From Xylona heveae TC161 (Eukaryota > Ascomycota > Xylonomycetes > Xylonales > Xylonaceae): 64,000 bases of DNA. A program made the position numbers and the translations under genes. The notes under the pieces are model-generated. The model was not told the DNA's origin. It made no database searches and was given only the letters and a program-made list of their open reading frames with translations. Below, piece by piece: positions 24,701 through 36,713 of this stretch; the stretch's first letter is position 1, and each line of letters starts with the position of its first letter. Location: positions 2,919,726-2,983,725 of the forward strand of contig NW_017264193.1 in assembly GCF_001619985.1 (NCBI RefSeq). The letters are read 5' to 3'.

Positions 24701-25354
24701 GTTTGTACGCAGGGCAGGAGAATTGATCCCGCGCGCATCCAGGGCTTTTATGAGTCCGTCCTTTCTCCAGGCGCCATTGTATGCCGTCCCATCCACTCGG
24801 ATATCCCTTGCCGACAAGTGGTCCCCGGATGACGAGGGAATAATCGCTCTGATATCGGCGGGTTGAAACCCCAACAGCGGATCGTCTGGATCTGGGCATT
24901 GAGCAAACTCATTAGGTCCATCCGGCTCTTCTGCCTCAGCCTGGTTCTGGTCGTGTGGCATATTGACAGGGGTGGGAAAGTAATATCTATTAATGTTCAA
25001 CAAGCCATTGTACGCCCTTCGGACGAGAATATTCTGCACCGAAGCAAAATCGGGCCTTGCACCACTCCGTGCCTCATTCGGTCCAATCTGGCGAGCTTGA
25101 TATGGGTCGTAGAACTCGGAATAGATTGGGGGAGGCGGTAATTCTCCAGAGTCGTTATTATTGAGAAGGCGCCATAGTCTATAGGCCTGATCGTATCGCT
25201 CCGCAGTGGGATAATCTCCCCAATTGACCTCGTCGCTCAGGTCAGGTCTCGGGGGCCACGGACTTTGGCGCTGGTAATCATAGACACTGGAAAAGAATTG
25301 ACGGGGGACGGTGCGACGAGCTGCCCGGTCGGATTGGCTCTCAGATTCCGACAT
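21789..25354 (-). CDS. TPR / MYND-like / SET domain protein with glycine-rich tail
   Basis: Probable protein lysine methyltransferase of the SMYD-like fungal group. Two exons on the minus strand, 25354-24283 and 24202-21789, give 1161 residues; the join is a split Gly codon with a TTAG acceptor. A TPR-like unit, AYWTSRGFLYYQQGHYDLALGDAYRAW, is near 290-320. The SET domain begins near 485 with GLGVYAARSIPAGT (cofactor-binding type). It is split by a Cys/His cluster (CENC, CAC, YFC, HYRSCGREW) that resembles a degenerate MYND finger. NHAC is at 831-834 and GEEITINYF near 935, and the post-SET CLCLKC is near 968. A tract of 26 consecutive glycines (residues 982-1007) then leads to a Gly/Ser/Asp-rich tail with a basic KKGKGKRRR patch, perhaps nuclear. 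The substrate is unknown. An exon boundary inside the MYND-like part cannot be excluded. Confidence 0.85.
22254..22331 (-). repeat. Trinucleotide repeat encoding 26 glycines
   Basis: 78 nt of GGN codons in the SET-protein gene. On the + strand it appears as a block of ACC/GCC units followed by a block of TCC units, so two homogeneous codon blocks sit side by side. This suggests recent slippage growth rather than selection for the amino acid alone. Smaller GGN-rich segments continue downstream in the tail, to about 22040. Confidence 0.9.
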
Positions 25355-27017
25355 TGAGCACTCTCATATGCCAAACAGTAAAAGAGCGACTTTATCAGAA
25401 GTAGGATATCAGCGGTAAGAATGCAATGCAACGGAACACGCGATCTTTAGAACACACTTGCAGACAACTGCAGCTCTAGCAATTGCGAAGCTGGAAAAAA
25501 AGAATATCTTGTCGCAAAGAGAGACTTTCGTCGCAAGAAAAAGCTTAAGAAGGGGCAGAAGCAGGAGTGCAGAATTAAAATGGTAGCGCAGAAGTCTGGC
25601 AAAACAAAGAAAGTCCGACATAATGAAATGACGGGTTTGGACAAACTAATATATTCTCCAGCGACAAACATTGGCAGGCGCATTGAGAATAAAACAAAGA
25701 AGAATGTATTCAATCAATAGACGCATTCGACTCGCCCCGATACTTATTGTCAAAGGCAGGAATGATAGATAGAATCGCATGATTCTATTGTGGGGTGAAT
25801 GAAACGCAAACACAAAAATCCATCGTGATTTCGACATCACTGAAAAGTCCAAAGCCGAGGCCAAGCAACGGCATTTGGATAAAAGACGTTGGATGCCCAA
25901 AAACTAAGCTGCATCTTGTTGACGTCCTAGGCCCTTCGTCGGCCGTATAATCGCCGTCAGAAGGGCCGACATCAGCATCATCGGTACAGTCTTAAGAGCA
26001 GGTTGGAATAAGACACGGAAAAATGGTCAGTTCGACTCATTCATTCCATCATCTTTGACTGGATAGCATCATCACGTTGTAACAAGTTAATCCGTCGCAC
26101 TTGCAGCCGGATTCTCAGGGCTTTGATTCATAACGTCCAACATGGAAGCTGGACCCCCTAAGATTAGGTGAATCTTCCAAGTCACACCGTATAAAACAAT
26201 GAAGAGGATGCATTTTTCATAAAAGGGCCATATGGAGACCATTAGAGCACGGAAACTTCATCGTTTTCGGGATTCGTGTTTGCTGGAGTTGCAGGAAGCA
26301 GTTAATAATGAGAAAGCTGAGCAGCCAAATCTCCAGGGGAAGTTTCGGTTCCCGCCATTGGCTTGACGAACCCCAACACCGTTGACACACACCTCCTTTC
26401 ACCTTGATCTACTTAGTTCTGCGTAGCCTTCCCCTTCCCCACAACAAAGACGCCGGTTAAATTACCTTCTTTTTTTTTCTCCCTTAATTTCTGCTCTAAT
26501 TCGACATAGTTCCTCAAGCTTCCACCGGATGCAGAAATCACCGATCCACGTGCGTTCTTTATCAGTGAAACAAAGAAAACGAAAAAGTAAGAAATCGATA
26601 TTTTGCAGACTGGGCACCATCTACGAACCTTCGGACAAAGAGCCGTTAGCCTGGAGAGAATGGCAGACATGTAGGACCCCTTATGCGCCAATCAGGAAAA
26701 TCAAATATGATATACAAATCAGACAAGAATTTCACAAGCGCCTATATCCATGAAGCTCTTTCACCTCATGACTTTTCTGTGCTGCGTTTTTCGTTATGTA
26801 CATGATTATTTTCCCGTCGATGAAACCAACGCCAATAAATGCTGAGTGTCGTAGATGAACCACCAGTGAACGCCGCAAAGCCAAGAGACCATTTTCTTGC
26901 ATATATATATAGCATTCAAAAAGAATTATAATATTTTGTCCCCTTCAAAATCGGAGTAAAGTCTCCATTTCCTTCTTAGTGGGGATCACCACCCTAATAG
27001 CCAAGTAGAGAGGCATT
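25355..27017. other. 1.66 kb region upstream of the SET-protein gene, no gene recognised
   Basis: Minus-strand genes lie on both sides, so this stretch holds the promoter of the SET-protein gene and the 3' flank of the fucosyltransferase-like gene. There is a short TA run near 26900-26911. Open frames are short, with no recognisable domain. No RNA gene is seen. Confidence 0.4.
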
Positions 27018-28891
27018 CTACCAGTCGAGCGCTTTCCAATGCCAATCACCATCAATATTTTGCCAGCGACCCTGCGTAATGGCCGCATCCCATCCCATCA
27101 TGACTGCAAGAAGCCTGCATGCAACGGAGCTAGCGGTGCAGACAACCGCGTCCATTTGTCCCAGAACCGCTAAATCAAGCAGATATGTACGTGCAACAAG
27201 ACCACGAAGGCGCAGTGCGAGCTCCGGCACAGGCGGTGGCGTATGAGAATCTATTCCGCTGGGACTGTGGGGGCTGTGGTGGGAAGAGGACTGGCCAAGA
27301 GACCAAAATAAATCACGGTAGAAACCGCCCTCCCAGCCAATGTTCTCATCAATAAACTTGTTCTTTTTGGTCGATGAGCCTTTCCCGGCTGCTTCGAGCG
27401 TAGATTTGGACGCAAGTAGGATTCGGTCTTGCGCACGCTCGGTTTGAACAAACTCTGGCGCAGAATATACGTCTGGATCATCCGAGGCCAGGTAAATCGT
27501 TGACCCCTCCTTGCTCGTCAAGGACTCATCCTTGCCAAATCTCTTGGCGATTTGTTGTGCCACTTCTGTAAAACGATCAAGCGGAAGGTACGACTTCTCG
27601 TACTGAAATTCTCGCGGATGTCGGTCACCTCGTCGAATGTGCAACCCGACCGCAAGCTTTCCATCCTCTTCAGAGCGGCGTCTAATCTCACCCACGCGCT
27701 GGGGTAAGTATGGGGCATCGTCGCTCGCAAGATGAAATAGAGCGTCATAGCCTTTGCGTGCAAGCTCAAATATGCGCGTCTGGCGATCTACGCCACTGTG
27801 TCCGGATATTTCGAAATGCTCAAGAAAAGTGTCTCCGAAAGCCCACCTCATCGTTGCTGCAGATACAACAAGATGGCGTGCATAATGGGGACAGGGAACT
27901 CTCTCTTCGTCCGGAGGTAGCTGGCACGCTTGAGATGGCGGATCAGCAAAGAAATCCGTATACCTGCCGAAAGCCCTGGTCCAACAAGATTAGCAATTTC
28001 CCCTTGCAGCAAGCTTGGGATAATAGCATACCAGTTGCTCTCTTCAACGAAAAAGGCACGATTTTCCTCTTGAGCTAAACCGTATGCCATCCAAAGAGCC
28101 ATCAACGTAGTCCCTAATCCTGCATCTGACGACTCGAGGACGAATGTCAGACTCTTCTGGCAAAATTGGGCTCCACCCTTCCGATCCCAGCTCAGAGGAG
28201 GACCTTTCAATTGACTCTCGCCACCCGAATTGCCATCCCAATTCCGCATCAAGTCTGCGTTGCCTTCCCACGGCAGTAGGCCGGCTTCTCTTGCTTCCGC
28301 AACGTCCACAAAGTCTGGATCGACGTCATAGTAGCCGGGACGATGGCCTGGCCGACCAAGGATGGAGCGGGTCCTGAGGCCAGCCACATGAGCCGCAATG
28401 TGTGTTGATTCCAAGCAAATATTCTCATATTCTTCAGGCCGCAGAGGGAACGTCCGGAATGGTGGTACAGAAATCGTCCATTTGGGAGAGCCTTCCTTAT
28501 CTACGACCAGTACCGGGGCTGGTATCTTCGCCAGGCTATTGTCCTCAACAAGCTCGTATTCCTTTGGAGACTGAGGTGGAGATGAATTGAAACCCAAAAA
28601 TGTATTCCCCCTTTTTCCTGACAGCAGTTGACGAACGAGACCCACGAATGTGCTTCCGATCAGGAACCATATGAGCAGACGGAGTAGCTTTCGAAACCAT
28701 CGGGGGAGAAAATGTTTCCTGGGCCGAGGAATCATACGAGGAAGGCCCGGGGAAGGGGGAGGGGTCTCTAAGAATGGCGGGATTCCAAGCGTCTGCCCTG
28801 CAGAAGACTGGGATAACCCCACAGGGGCAGGCGTTGCGGAAGGCCGGCGATAGGCCGTGGTCGAAGGGTCCCTCTGGGATGAGAGAAGCAT
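27018..28891 (-). CDS. FUT8/NodZ-like alpha-1,6-fucosyltransferase homologue, type II membrane protein
   Basis: Predicted Golgi-type glycosyltransferase. Two exons on the minus strand, 28891-28032 and 27963-27018, give 601 residues. The 68-nt intron has a GGTATG donor, GCTAAT branch site and GCAG acceptor; the split Trp codon gives FFVEESNWYTDFFADPP. A Pro-rich cytosolic N-terminus precedes one membrane span near 69-86 (LLRLLIWFLIGSTFVGLV), then a lumenal domain. Family marks are SSDAGLGTTLMALWMAYGLAQEENRAFFVEE, VPCPHYARHLVVSAATMRWAFG, GLHIRRGDRHP (~393-403, the GDP-fucose-type binding loop) and a C-terminal block resembling FUT8/NodZ (DLAVLGQMDAVVCTASSVACRLLAVM). Related fungal proteins exist, but a fucose donor pathway in this organism is not shown by the window, so the true donor sugar is open. 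Confidence 0.8.
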
Positions 28892-30888
28892 TGTGTATTT
28901 GAGAGTGTGCCGTTAAACCCCAAAGTCCCGATGCAAAGCAAAATCCAGAAAGGTAGGGGAAAAGTCACGGCCCAGAAAAGCTCATGATAAATCGTCCCAG
29001 CGACTTGTAATCCTGGGTGATTTTAATACGTATAGAACCGCAGACCAGCCGCCGTACCGCTGAAGTTGTGTCGATCGACGCCCTAGATCCGAGACGACCA
29101 GCACCCGGCAGCAAGAATTGTCAAAAAAGCAGTTTCTGCTTGAATACAAGGAAAAGACTTGATTATATATAGTTGAACAGGTGCTTGAAACGGGCCGAAA
29201 AGGACGATTTTCTCTTGGGTTAGAAGAGCGTGATGCCACTTCTTAGTGCAGAATCTTGCTCATGTCGTGATCTCACTCACTCGCAGAGCCTGCCGCGGAA
29301 ATAGTTATGTAATGATCAAACTTCAAACTTGAAAGTAAGAAGAAATGGAGAGCCAGTTGTAGCAATGGACAGAAGATGCAACGGGGCCAGATATATATGT
29401 ATCAGCGGGGTATTCGGTTTTGTTCTGGGCTTTTCCCTGTCGTTGAGATAGCAGTGGCCTAAGCTCACAAGCTTGTGGAGAAGTCCCGGGGCCTGGAACC
29501 TCGAAAGAAGTCGGTCAGATATAGGTCGGAAAGATGGACTACTATACTGTAGCTGGCCTGCAGCAAAGTGACGAAATGATGAAATAAAAAGAGGATGAAT
29601 GATCCTTGGACAATAAAGCTTGGACATGGACCCTCAGAAAAATTGGGGGACAAACATGGGGAAACATGGCTCATCAAAAGACCATGCCAAACAGAGCCGA
29701 TATATCCTTTCTTCGGCCAGCGATGGTCCTTGTTGTCATCCTGGCTATCAACCCATGTAAAAATCGAAACAAGTCTTTTTTTCTCGCCCGAGCGTTTCGG
29801 ATTTTCCCCCTACGGCACACCGCCTCAGCATTTACCCGATTAGCTCCACAGAATGGTGCTCGGGTGGGCGCCCTGGCCCGGCTAGATAGCTGAAATCGGT
29901 ATAGATGCCTGCCCCTGACCCCCTCAACGCCTCTCCGTCGCTGCCTGACCATAACGATTCTGGTTGTTTCCCGTTGATCGCTTGCATGTCATACGTTAAG
30001 ATGTGTGAGGTTCTCATGATCTCTCAAAGTCGTGCTCCCCAAAGCAGAGTTGAAATAAATACATGTTGAGAACCTTGAGACTTTATATGGCCATGGATTG
30101 TCCATTATTGTGGTCTGCTCGAAGTTGATGAATCCACTCATCTGATTCCTTCTTTTCACACATACCCTTAAGAGGACCCACAACAATAGTAACCTAGTTA
30201 TATTGTATCGAGCACCCATGCTATAGAATCTTGTAATAAGAACACAAGTCAGGGAATCATTGTGTTATTTTCTACGTTGGAAAGATATCGTCTATGCATC
30301 AAAAGAAGCTGTTAAAAACGTGACAAACAAATCGAATAATTGGAAAAGAGAAAGGTGAAACGAACATGATACAAGTCTTTGACTGGAGAATATTGATTTA
30401 ACCACTTTTATAAATCTTGCCCAAATCAAAACTCTGGGATGATGCAGTGGAAAAAGAAAAGGTCACGTTAGATCATCGACTGTCTCATCATTCGCGCCCC
30501 AATCGGGGCCAGAATGCAAGGTCATAACAGAAGAGACAGAAGACAGGGTCGCAAAATAAAAGCATATTATGCACAAGAAACGTTTGCAAGAAAATTGTCA
30601 AATCTGCATGGCTAGCCGCTAGAAGGACCACGACCAAAAGAAATTTCGAGAGAAATAACAATTTGAAAAAGAGATCAGATGAAGATCCATTTCAATCAGA
30701 GTGATGTCTAAACCGGACAAGATAAAGAGGAGTACAAAACGGAAAACAAAGTCTTTTCAGGTATAGGGTATCGAAATGCTAGATGGATGCCTTGATCGAA
30801 TGCTGCCTCGACGCCGTCAAATGGTAGAAAAATCAAGCTGGAAATGAAAGATACATGGCACTGGCCAGAAATTTACAACCCCTAATGT
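28892..30888. other. 2.0 kb region upstream of the fucosyltransferase-like gene
   Basis: It lies between two minus-strand genes, so it should hold the 3' UTR of the kinesin gene and the promoter of the fucosyltransferase-like gene. Open frames below ~105 codons on both strands resemble nothing known. No repeats or RNA genes are recognised. Confidence 0.4.
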
Positions 30889-33800
30889 TCACATTGCGTG
30901 AGCTTCACCTTTTACAATTTCTAGGCCATTGACATCATCAACAACAACCTCGGGCTTGATGTCATCGGAGAAGCGAACAGTGCCTCGGCGTCCTTGAGTA
31001 CCAGGGCCGACACGGTCTTGAAGCATTTCATCTAAAATGCGAGTGACCTCATCGACTGGCTTTAGCCGCTTGTCCGAGGCCAAAAAGGAAGAAGGAGTCG
31101 TAGGAGAGACGGGATTTGTGTTTGTAGTGCTGCTGCCAAAACTGCTTTTGCGGCTGTGAACAGAACCTCGATGATTTCGCTTAGAGGTCATCTCTGCCAC
31201 CTCGCGTTTGCGGGCCGCTGTGCGCAGTGCAGCTATCATACGCTCCTTATCGTCTAGACGAGCACGAAGATCAAAGATTTCTGCATCCTTTTCGTCAAGA
31301 AGTCTTCGGACATTGTCCTCGGGCGTAGCCTCCGACATGCGATGTGGTGGCGACAGCTGAAGCGAAGTCCGTGAATGACTCGATCGTCGAGCGTGGAGAA
31401 GGCGCCTTTCAAGCGTCAAGATATATTGGTTTCTGTCGGCGAGGTCGGCCTGCAAGGCACGAACCTGCGATCCAACGCTAGCTCTGCCATTCCCGTACTC
31501 GCCAACCGAATCTTCCTCATCGGATCCCATCTCTCCGGGAGTAGTTGGAGAATTTTCTAGATTGCTCGTGGGAGACCCAGGATCAGCCGACTCTGCAGAT
31601 GATGTGCGGACTGAGGCAGGACGAGGCACGCCAAGTGTCGAGTGGCTCGTTGAAGAACGCAACGGCTTGGCGACGATTGTATCGCTACTGGCAGCAGTGT
31701 TTCTGACTCGGGTACTCAAAGAAGAAAATGATCGGCTCGAATTCACACCAGTGGATTTCGACGACAGGATTAGGCGTGTAAGATGTTCAATGCGCTCCTT
31801 CAAGGCAGTTCGAGCCAATTGGATCTCCAAAATTTGTTCCTCATGTCGTTGTTCGGCTTCCTTTTCTTCTTTTATTCGCTCATTCTGGTCCTCCACGTCC
31901 TTTGCAGCCTTTGCCTGATTCTCAAGCTGGCTTCGCAGATCTTGAATTTCCATGCGATATCGCTCAAGCAGTACTCTGCTTCCTGCATCGCCAGAGCCAG
32001 CTCCGTATGATTCTTCGGCCTTTTTCGCATGACTAACAATACTATTCTTTGCACGAGCAGCAAATTTGAGAGTGTTTAGAGTCTCGGTGGCGTTTCCGGC
32101 GGGACTGGCTGCTAGACTTAGGTGAACGGTACACAGTATACTCACAAGACTATTTCCAGAGAGCGCAGGCTGAAGTAGTCTGGTCAATTTGCTGTCTCGA
32201 AAGGGAAGATGTCGATCTTCGGCATTCGTCGTATTGCCGCTCTTATCTTTATCCTTGGAAAGACGGGAGATGATTGTTCCGAGAGTGAGCAAACTCTTGT
32301 TGATATGTGCACCTTCTGTTCGCCGCTCTTTTGATTCCGCAGCACGTTCAGACCCAGCAAGATCGATCAAACTCAAAGTGGATACCCGCACTCCACCTGG
32401 ATTCATGGCAGAGCGTTTGCCCCCTTGCACAGAGCTATTTCCTCCCGTCCTATCTCGGCTTTCAATGACAATTTGTACCACAGCATGGCTACGAGAGCTG
32501 CGTGCATTGAATTGTGTACTTCCCGTGCGCCTTGCCATGTCACCCCTGCCAATCACCCGAAGAAGCTGTGTAGGGCTTTGAACAATTTCTTCCTTGAGGG
32601 GTGTGGCATAAACACCTCTTTTACTATCTTCGCGGAGCTTAATCTCTTCCTGAGAGTTAATACCAACTGCCGCACCATTCGTAGATGAGGCAGCCAAAAG
32701 ATCGTGAATTTTTTCATTGTAAATTTCCAGATAGCTCACCCGTAAAAGAAATTCTCGACGAGGTGTTTCACGAATGTAGGAAAAGATGTCACGAATAGCA
32801 AGGGGTATGACACCCGGTTGTGGGTCTGTACCCTGCATCGTAAAGGTCTTGCCAGTACCCGTCATACCATAGGCAAAGACTGTCCCGTGATAACCTTCCA
32901 TTACACGACGAACGATTCGCTTCACTGAAGACGCATACACTCTGTCATTGCCATCATCCGGAGTGAACACATTGTCTGATGAATTGTAATTTCAGCACTC
33001 GACTGCGAGATTCGGGTTGAAGACAACAAATCTTACCATAATAGTAGTCGCCACCTTCCCGCCCTCGATATGCCAGTAGGCTCTTTTGTCCATCAAAAAG
33101 CCATTCATTTGATTTCCCTCCCTCTGCTGTGCCAAGATCAGGCCGTATTCGAACGCTCACGATGACGTTTCCTTTGCCATCTTTGTTGCTGGGCTCCCTC
33201 TTCAATTTGGCATCTTGAGTTGCGGAAACGATCTTGTTTCCCGCATCCCCGGATTCATCCAGGGTTGTAGCGCCGGTTGAATCTGATCCTTGTGCAGAAG
33301 AGCTTCTGCTGTGAGGCGGGGATGGAATGCTAAGTAGCGCGTCAGAACCTCGACCATTGGGGCCCGTTCTCGGCTCTCCGCCTTTACCAGGGAGGCTCGA
33401 AGTACGAAGAGCGACACCACCGTTGTGAGTTTTCATTTTCCCGCCTTTACTGCGCGTCTCTCTGTTTACAGAACAGTCCGTGTCCGCCGAGCCTCGCCGT
33501 GTCTCTGTTTGAGCCCCAGCAAGTGGACTCGATGAATGGCTCATAAATCGTCCATTACCCTTGGGTGGCTGCGGAAATGATGAAATGCTCACCACCTTCC
33601 GTACAGTGGTAGGCGTCCGTCCGATTGGGGACTTAAGCGGTGCGTTTGAAAGCGGCGTTGGAAGAGCCGAGCGAGGTTCAGTCAATTGCCCTGTCGGAAG
33701 AGGAGGCACGGGAGTCGAGGGAGCTTTTCCGGGCGCTTGACTCGTGGGGAGTCTCGAGCTTGAGACGGTCCTATTTGAAGATGGAGTCTTCGGCGAGCCG

Positions 33801-33889
33801 GGCAGAGGTCGGCTTGATGGCAATGGCGGTAATGATGCGGGTGGATCACTTAACGGCGCCCTCGAGGGTCGAGGGAGAGTAGTCGCCAT
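30889..33889 (-). CDS. kipA: Kinesin motor protein, Kip2/Tea2/KipA type (kinesin-7 group)
   Basis: Plus-end-directed microtubule motor. Relatives deliver polarity factors to the growing hyphal or cell tip. Two exons on the minus strand, 33889-33037 and 32975-30889, give 979 residues; the intron is 61 nt and the split Asp codon gives YYYDNVFTPDDG. The frame is open further upstream but has no ATG before 33889. A Pro/Ser-rich basic N-terminal extension (~235 residues) precedes the motor, which begins VIVSVRIRP. The P-loop is AYGMTGTGKTFTM (~315-327), switch I NARSSRSH (~443) and switch II LIDLAGSERA (~490). The motor ends near LNTLKFAARAKNI(V). Coiled-coil segments follow (MEIQDLRSQLENQAKAAKDVEDQNERIKEE and a second near 780), then a Ser-rich tail. 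The long N-terminal extension and motor sequence favour the KipA subgroup over conventional kinesin. Confidence 0.9.
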
Positions 33890-36713
33890 GGCAGCCAGTT
33901 CCGTGATAATCTTTTCCGTCTCTTTCTCGTATAAACGCGCCCGCTTGCTACGGAGGTCCAATCCCGAGCCCCTTTTTGTTTAATTCCTTGATTCCAGATA
34001 TGTTGTCCTAAAACAATTGACTCATATTGAGCTGATAGCTCGCAGCAAAAGGAGTATTCCACCAATCAAACCCGTTGGCTTTCCTTCTGAAGTCTCGAAA
34101 TATGTATTATTTCCGTGGAAGGAACTGTTGATATGGAGAATGTATCGATAACAGAGTTCTGAAAGAGCTGCGTTCCAATTCGTGGCGTTCTGATATTCAA
34201 GTGTCGCGACGATGACTTTGAAAGGACATGCAACTGAGAAAAGGAATGACTACTCTCTCATGCCATTAGCACACGCCAGACGTACAAGTCGTTAGGAAGC
34301 CAAATAAAGGAGGAGCAGAATATAATTGCTTGTCATGCAATTGTGGAAGTTCAACGGACAAAATGCAGCATGACATGCTTTTCGTTCAGTCGTGATTGAT
34401 CATTGAATTGGCGAGGGCAATGCCGATCGATAAGGGAGCACGGACGATGCACGAGCGAAAAAGAGGCAACAACCACGGCACACTTACTGCGGATTTTGGT
34501 ATGAGTCCCCACTAGCGAACAGAGATCATGCAGTTCCGCCACGCCGCTTGGTGAAGGTGGAAATCCTCGCTGCAGGCGTATGATTCGTGTCGCGACCTGG
34601 TTGAAGAGAAAGGCAGATGGGATGTCTGAGCATGCAACTTGGGGAAATGGCAGATGCCACCGAAATCCCCTGGCCAACTTGCTTACTACTTTCCGTACTT
34701 GCGGCATCAATAATGGACTAATTCTCTTCGAGCCCACATATTTTCAGCGACCGTCCCCAGAAGTTTGGTTGTCTTTGTGGGTGGGACAGACACGACAAGA
34801 ACGAGCACCCACAGTTTTCGGCAACGGACACCAATAACAGTACCACAATCATACCGGATGGGCGGGACAAGTAACTAAAAAGTCCTTTTTTTTTCGAGGG
34901 TCCCTGCTTTCCCTTGTCTTCCCTGGTCCTTGAACGGAAAGATGAAAGGTAACGGTTCAGGGGCAATTTAAGACGATCAGTGGGAAGTAATAATACTACG
35001 TAAATCATGGCCCGAAAGTTGTACCAAGACCTAATAGGTCCCTGAGCCCATGGATATCACCCGCTCTAACCACTGGTAGAACGGCACCACCGTTTCGGTC
35101 CGTGTTAGACCACATTACAACCAGTATTGTACGACCAGTGCCCTTTCGCACAGCACTTGCGCTTTGCTCTCCACGATGATCAGCGGATCCTCATCTTACT
35201 AGCCAGAATTACCGTACGGGCGAAATCGAGCTCTAGTTACATAGTAGTTGTTCTTACTTCGTACGGAGTACGCACTTGACCCTCTTTGGATATCGAGCCC
35301 AGAGTCCACCAGGTGTCAGTTCTGGAGGTAAAGAAAATTCAATGTGATTCAACACACATTTTGCAATACCACAAAACCCTCCAAATTCTCATCGTGTTTG
35401 CATTCAGGGATTTTGGAACCCTAGGGACTGACTCGTCCGCCTTTGCGCAAGCTCGCTCGTTTGGGTTCTCTGAAGTACCTCATTGCAGTTACCTATCGCT
35501 TCCAGTTGTCAAATGGAACAATCACCCTGTTCTCTCAATAGAGAATATAATAAATATTAATATGACAGGGTTATTGCTATATACTGGGGTCCAACGACTG
35601 CCCAGAATTTCAGAAGGCCGCCAGTCCGGAAGAAAACTCCTAAAACTGCCACGGGCCGCTGCAGAGAGCTCACGGGAACCCAGGTTTCGGTGGGATGATT
35701 GGACACCCTTCATAACTGACAGGCCTTGGCTCCGGTGGCGCATAGACGCCTCATCCACCCGAAAGCAGAGATACTCACTTGTGATTCAGCACAAATTAAG
35801 GGATCATCGTGTGGACGGTCTCATTGGTTCATATGGATGCAAGTCACCTTCAATCAATAATAACATCGCGAAGAACACATGGAAGCCGCGGCACAGCAAG
35901 TTGGAGCATGAAATGTGCCAATTCCGCCAAGGTAGAACCAGTCAACTGTTCACACCCTTTCCGGTCAAGAAACAAAGACAGTATATGTGAACATTTTATT
36001 AAACCATTTGCCACGCGGGTGGTGCTGGCCATGCAGCAGTGCAAATTAACGTTCCGCATTGCATGCATACACGAGCGTCCAAAGTGGATTAGGCGTAAGA
36101 GAGTACCTGAGGTAAGACACTGGATAATTAAAAACGGCTTGGCCCCCTGAAAAGAGATCCCTACTATGCATACAGAGACCCAACAGACTATCTCACCATC
36201 AGCTTACACAGTGACCCATTGTGCGAAATCGATGATGTGTGATTGTCAACTTTCTTTAGTCCTGGTCATGACTTTAATGGTTCCTCGATGACGTCCCTCA
36301 CCCACGGAAGTGGAGTGATCCCCACGTAAGGTAGCTTTCTTGCGTAGGACAACCGCTGTCAAGTGTGCCAGTAATCCATTTCCCGCAATTCTTTCTGCTG
36401 CTTTTGTACAATCCAAGCATGAGCAATTTCATTCCGACATACTGGAGTGCCATGTTTGGTGCGCGTTATTGATGGAGTTCGATCCGGAAAGAGCAGTGGT
36501 ACTGCTTTTTGTAAGCTCTCCTTTCTGTGCTCGTCATCATACGGCGGAGGAGCTCGACTGGTCCCTTTGAGAGAACACCCGACACATGGCGACTCAGGTT
36601 GGATAGCATGTCGCAGTTAGGGGAATAGAAACGGCTTGCGGTGGACATGCATTGATCAGGTCTTGCTATATTCATAGCGACCAAAGTATGCTTTAATTGC
36701 CAGATATCGCGAA
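33890..36713. other. 2.8 kb region between kinesin and CDK7-like genes, no gene recognised
   Basis: It should include the promoter of the kinesin gene and the 3' flank of the kinase gene. The word TACGGAGTA occurs at 35262-35270. A plus-strand frame of about 230 codons at 35286-35990 begins with TTG and has no domain, and I do not call it. The length is large for the gap between two housekeeping genes here. Confidence 0.4.

Noticed and set aside
15196-28891. A possible biosynthetic or glycosylation gene cluster around phosphomannomutase and the fucosyltransferase-like gene
   Set aside because: The genes between them (the SET protein) and around them are housekeeping or unrelated, orientations differ, and no tailoring enzyme, transporter or pathway regulator accompanies them.
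35286-35990. Open frame of about 230 codons on the + strand between the kinesin and CDK7-like genes
   Set aside because: It begins with TTG rather than ATG, has no family resemblance, and no splice sites link it to another exon.
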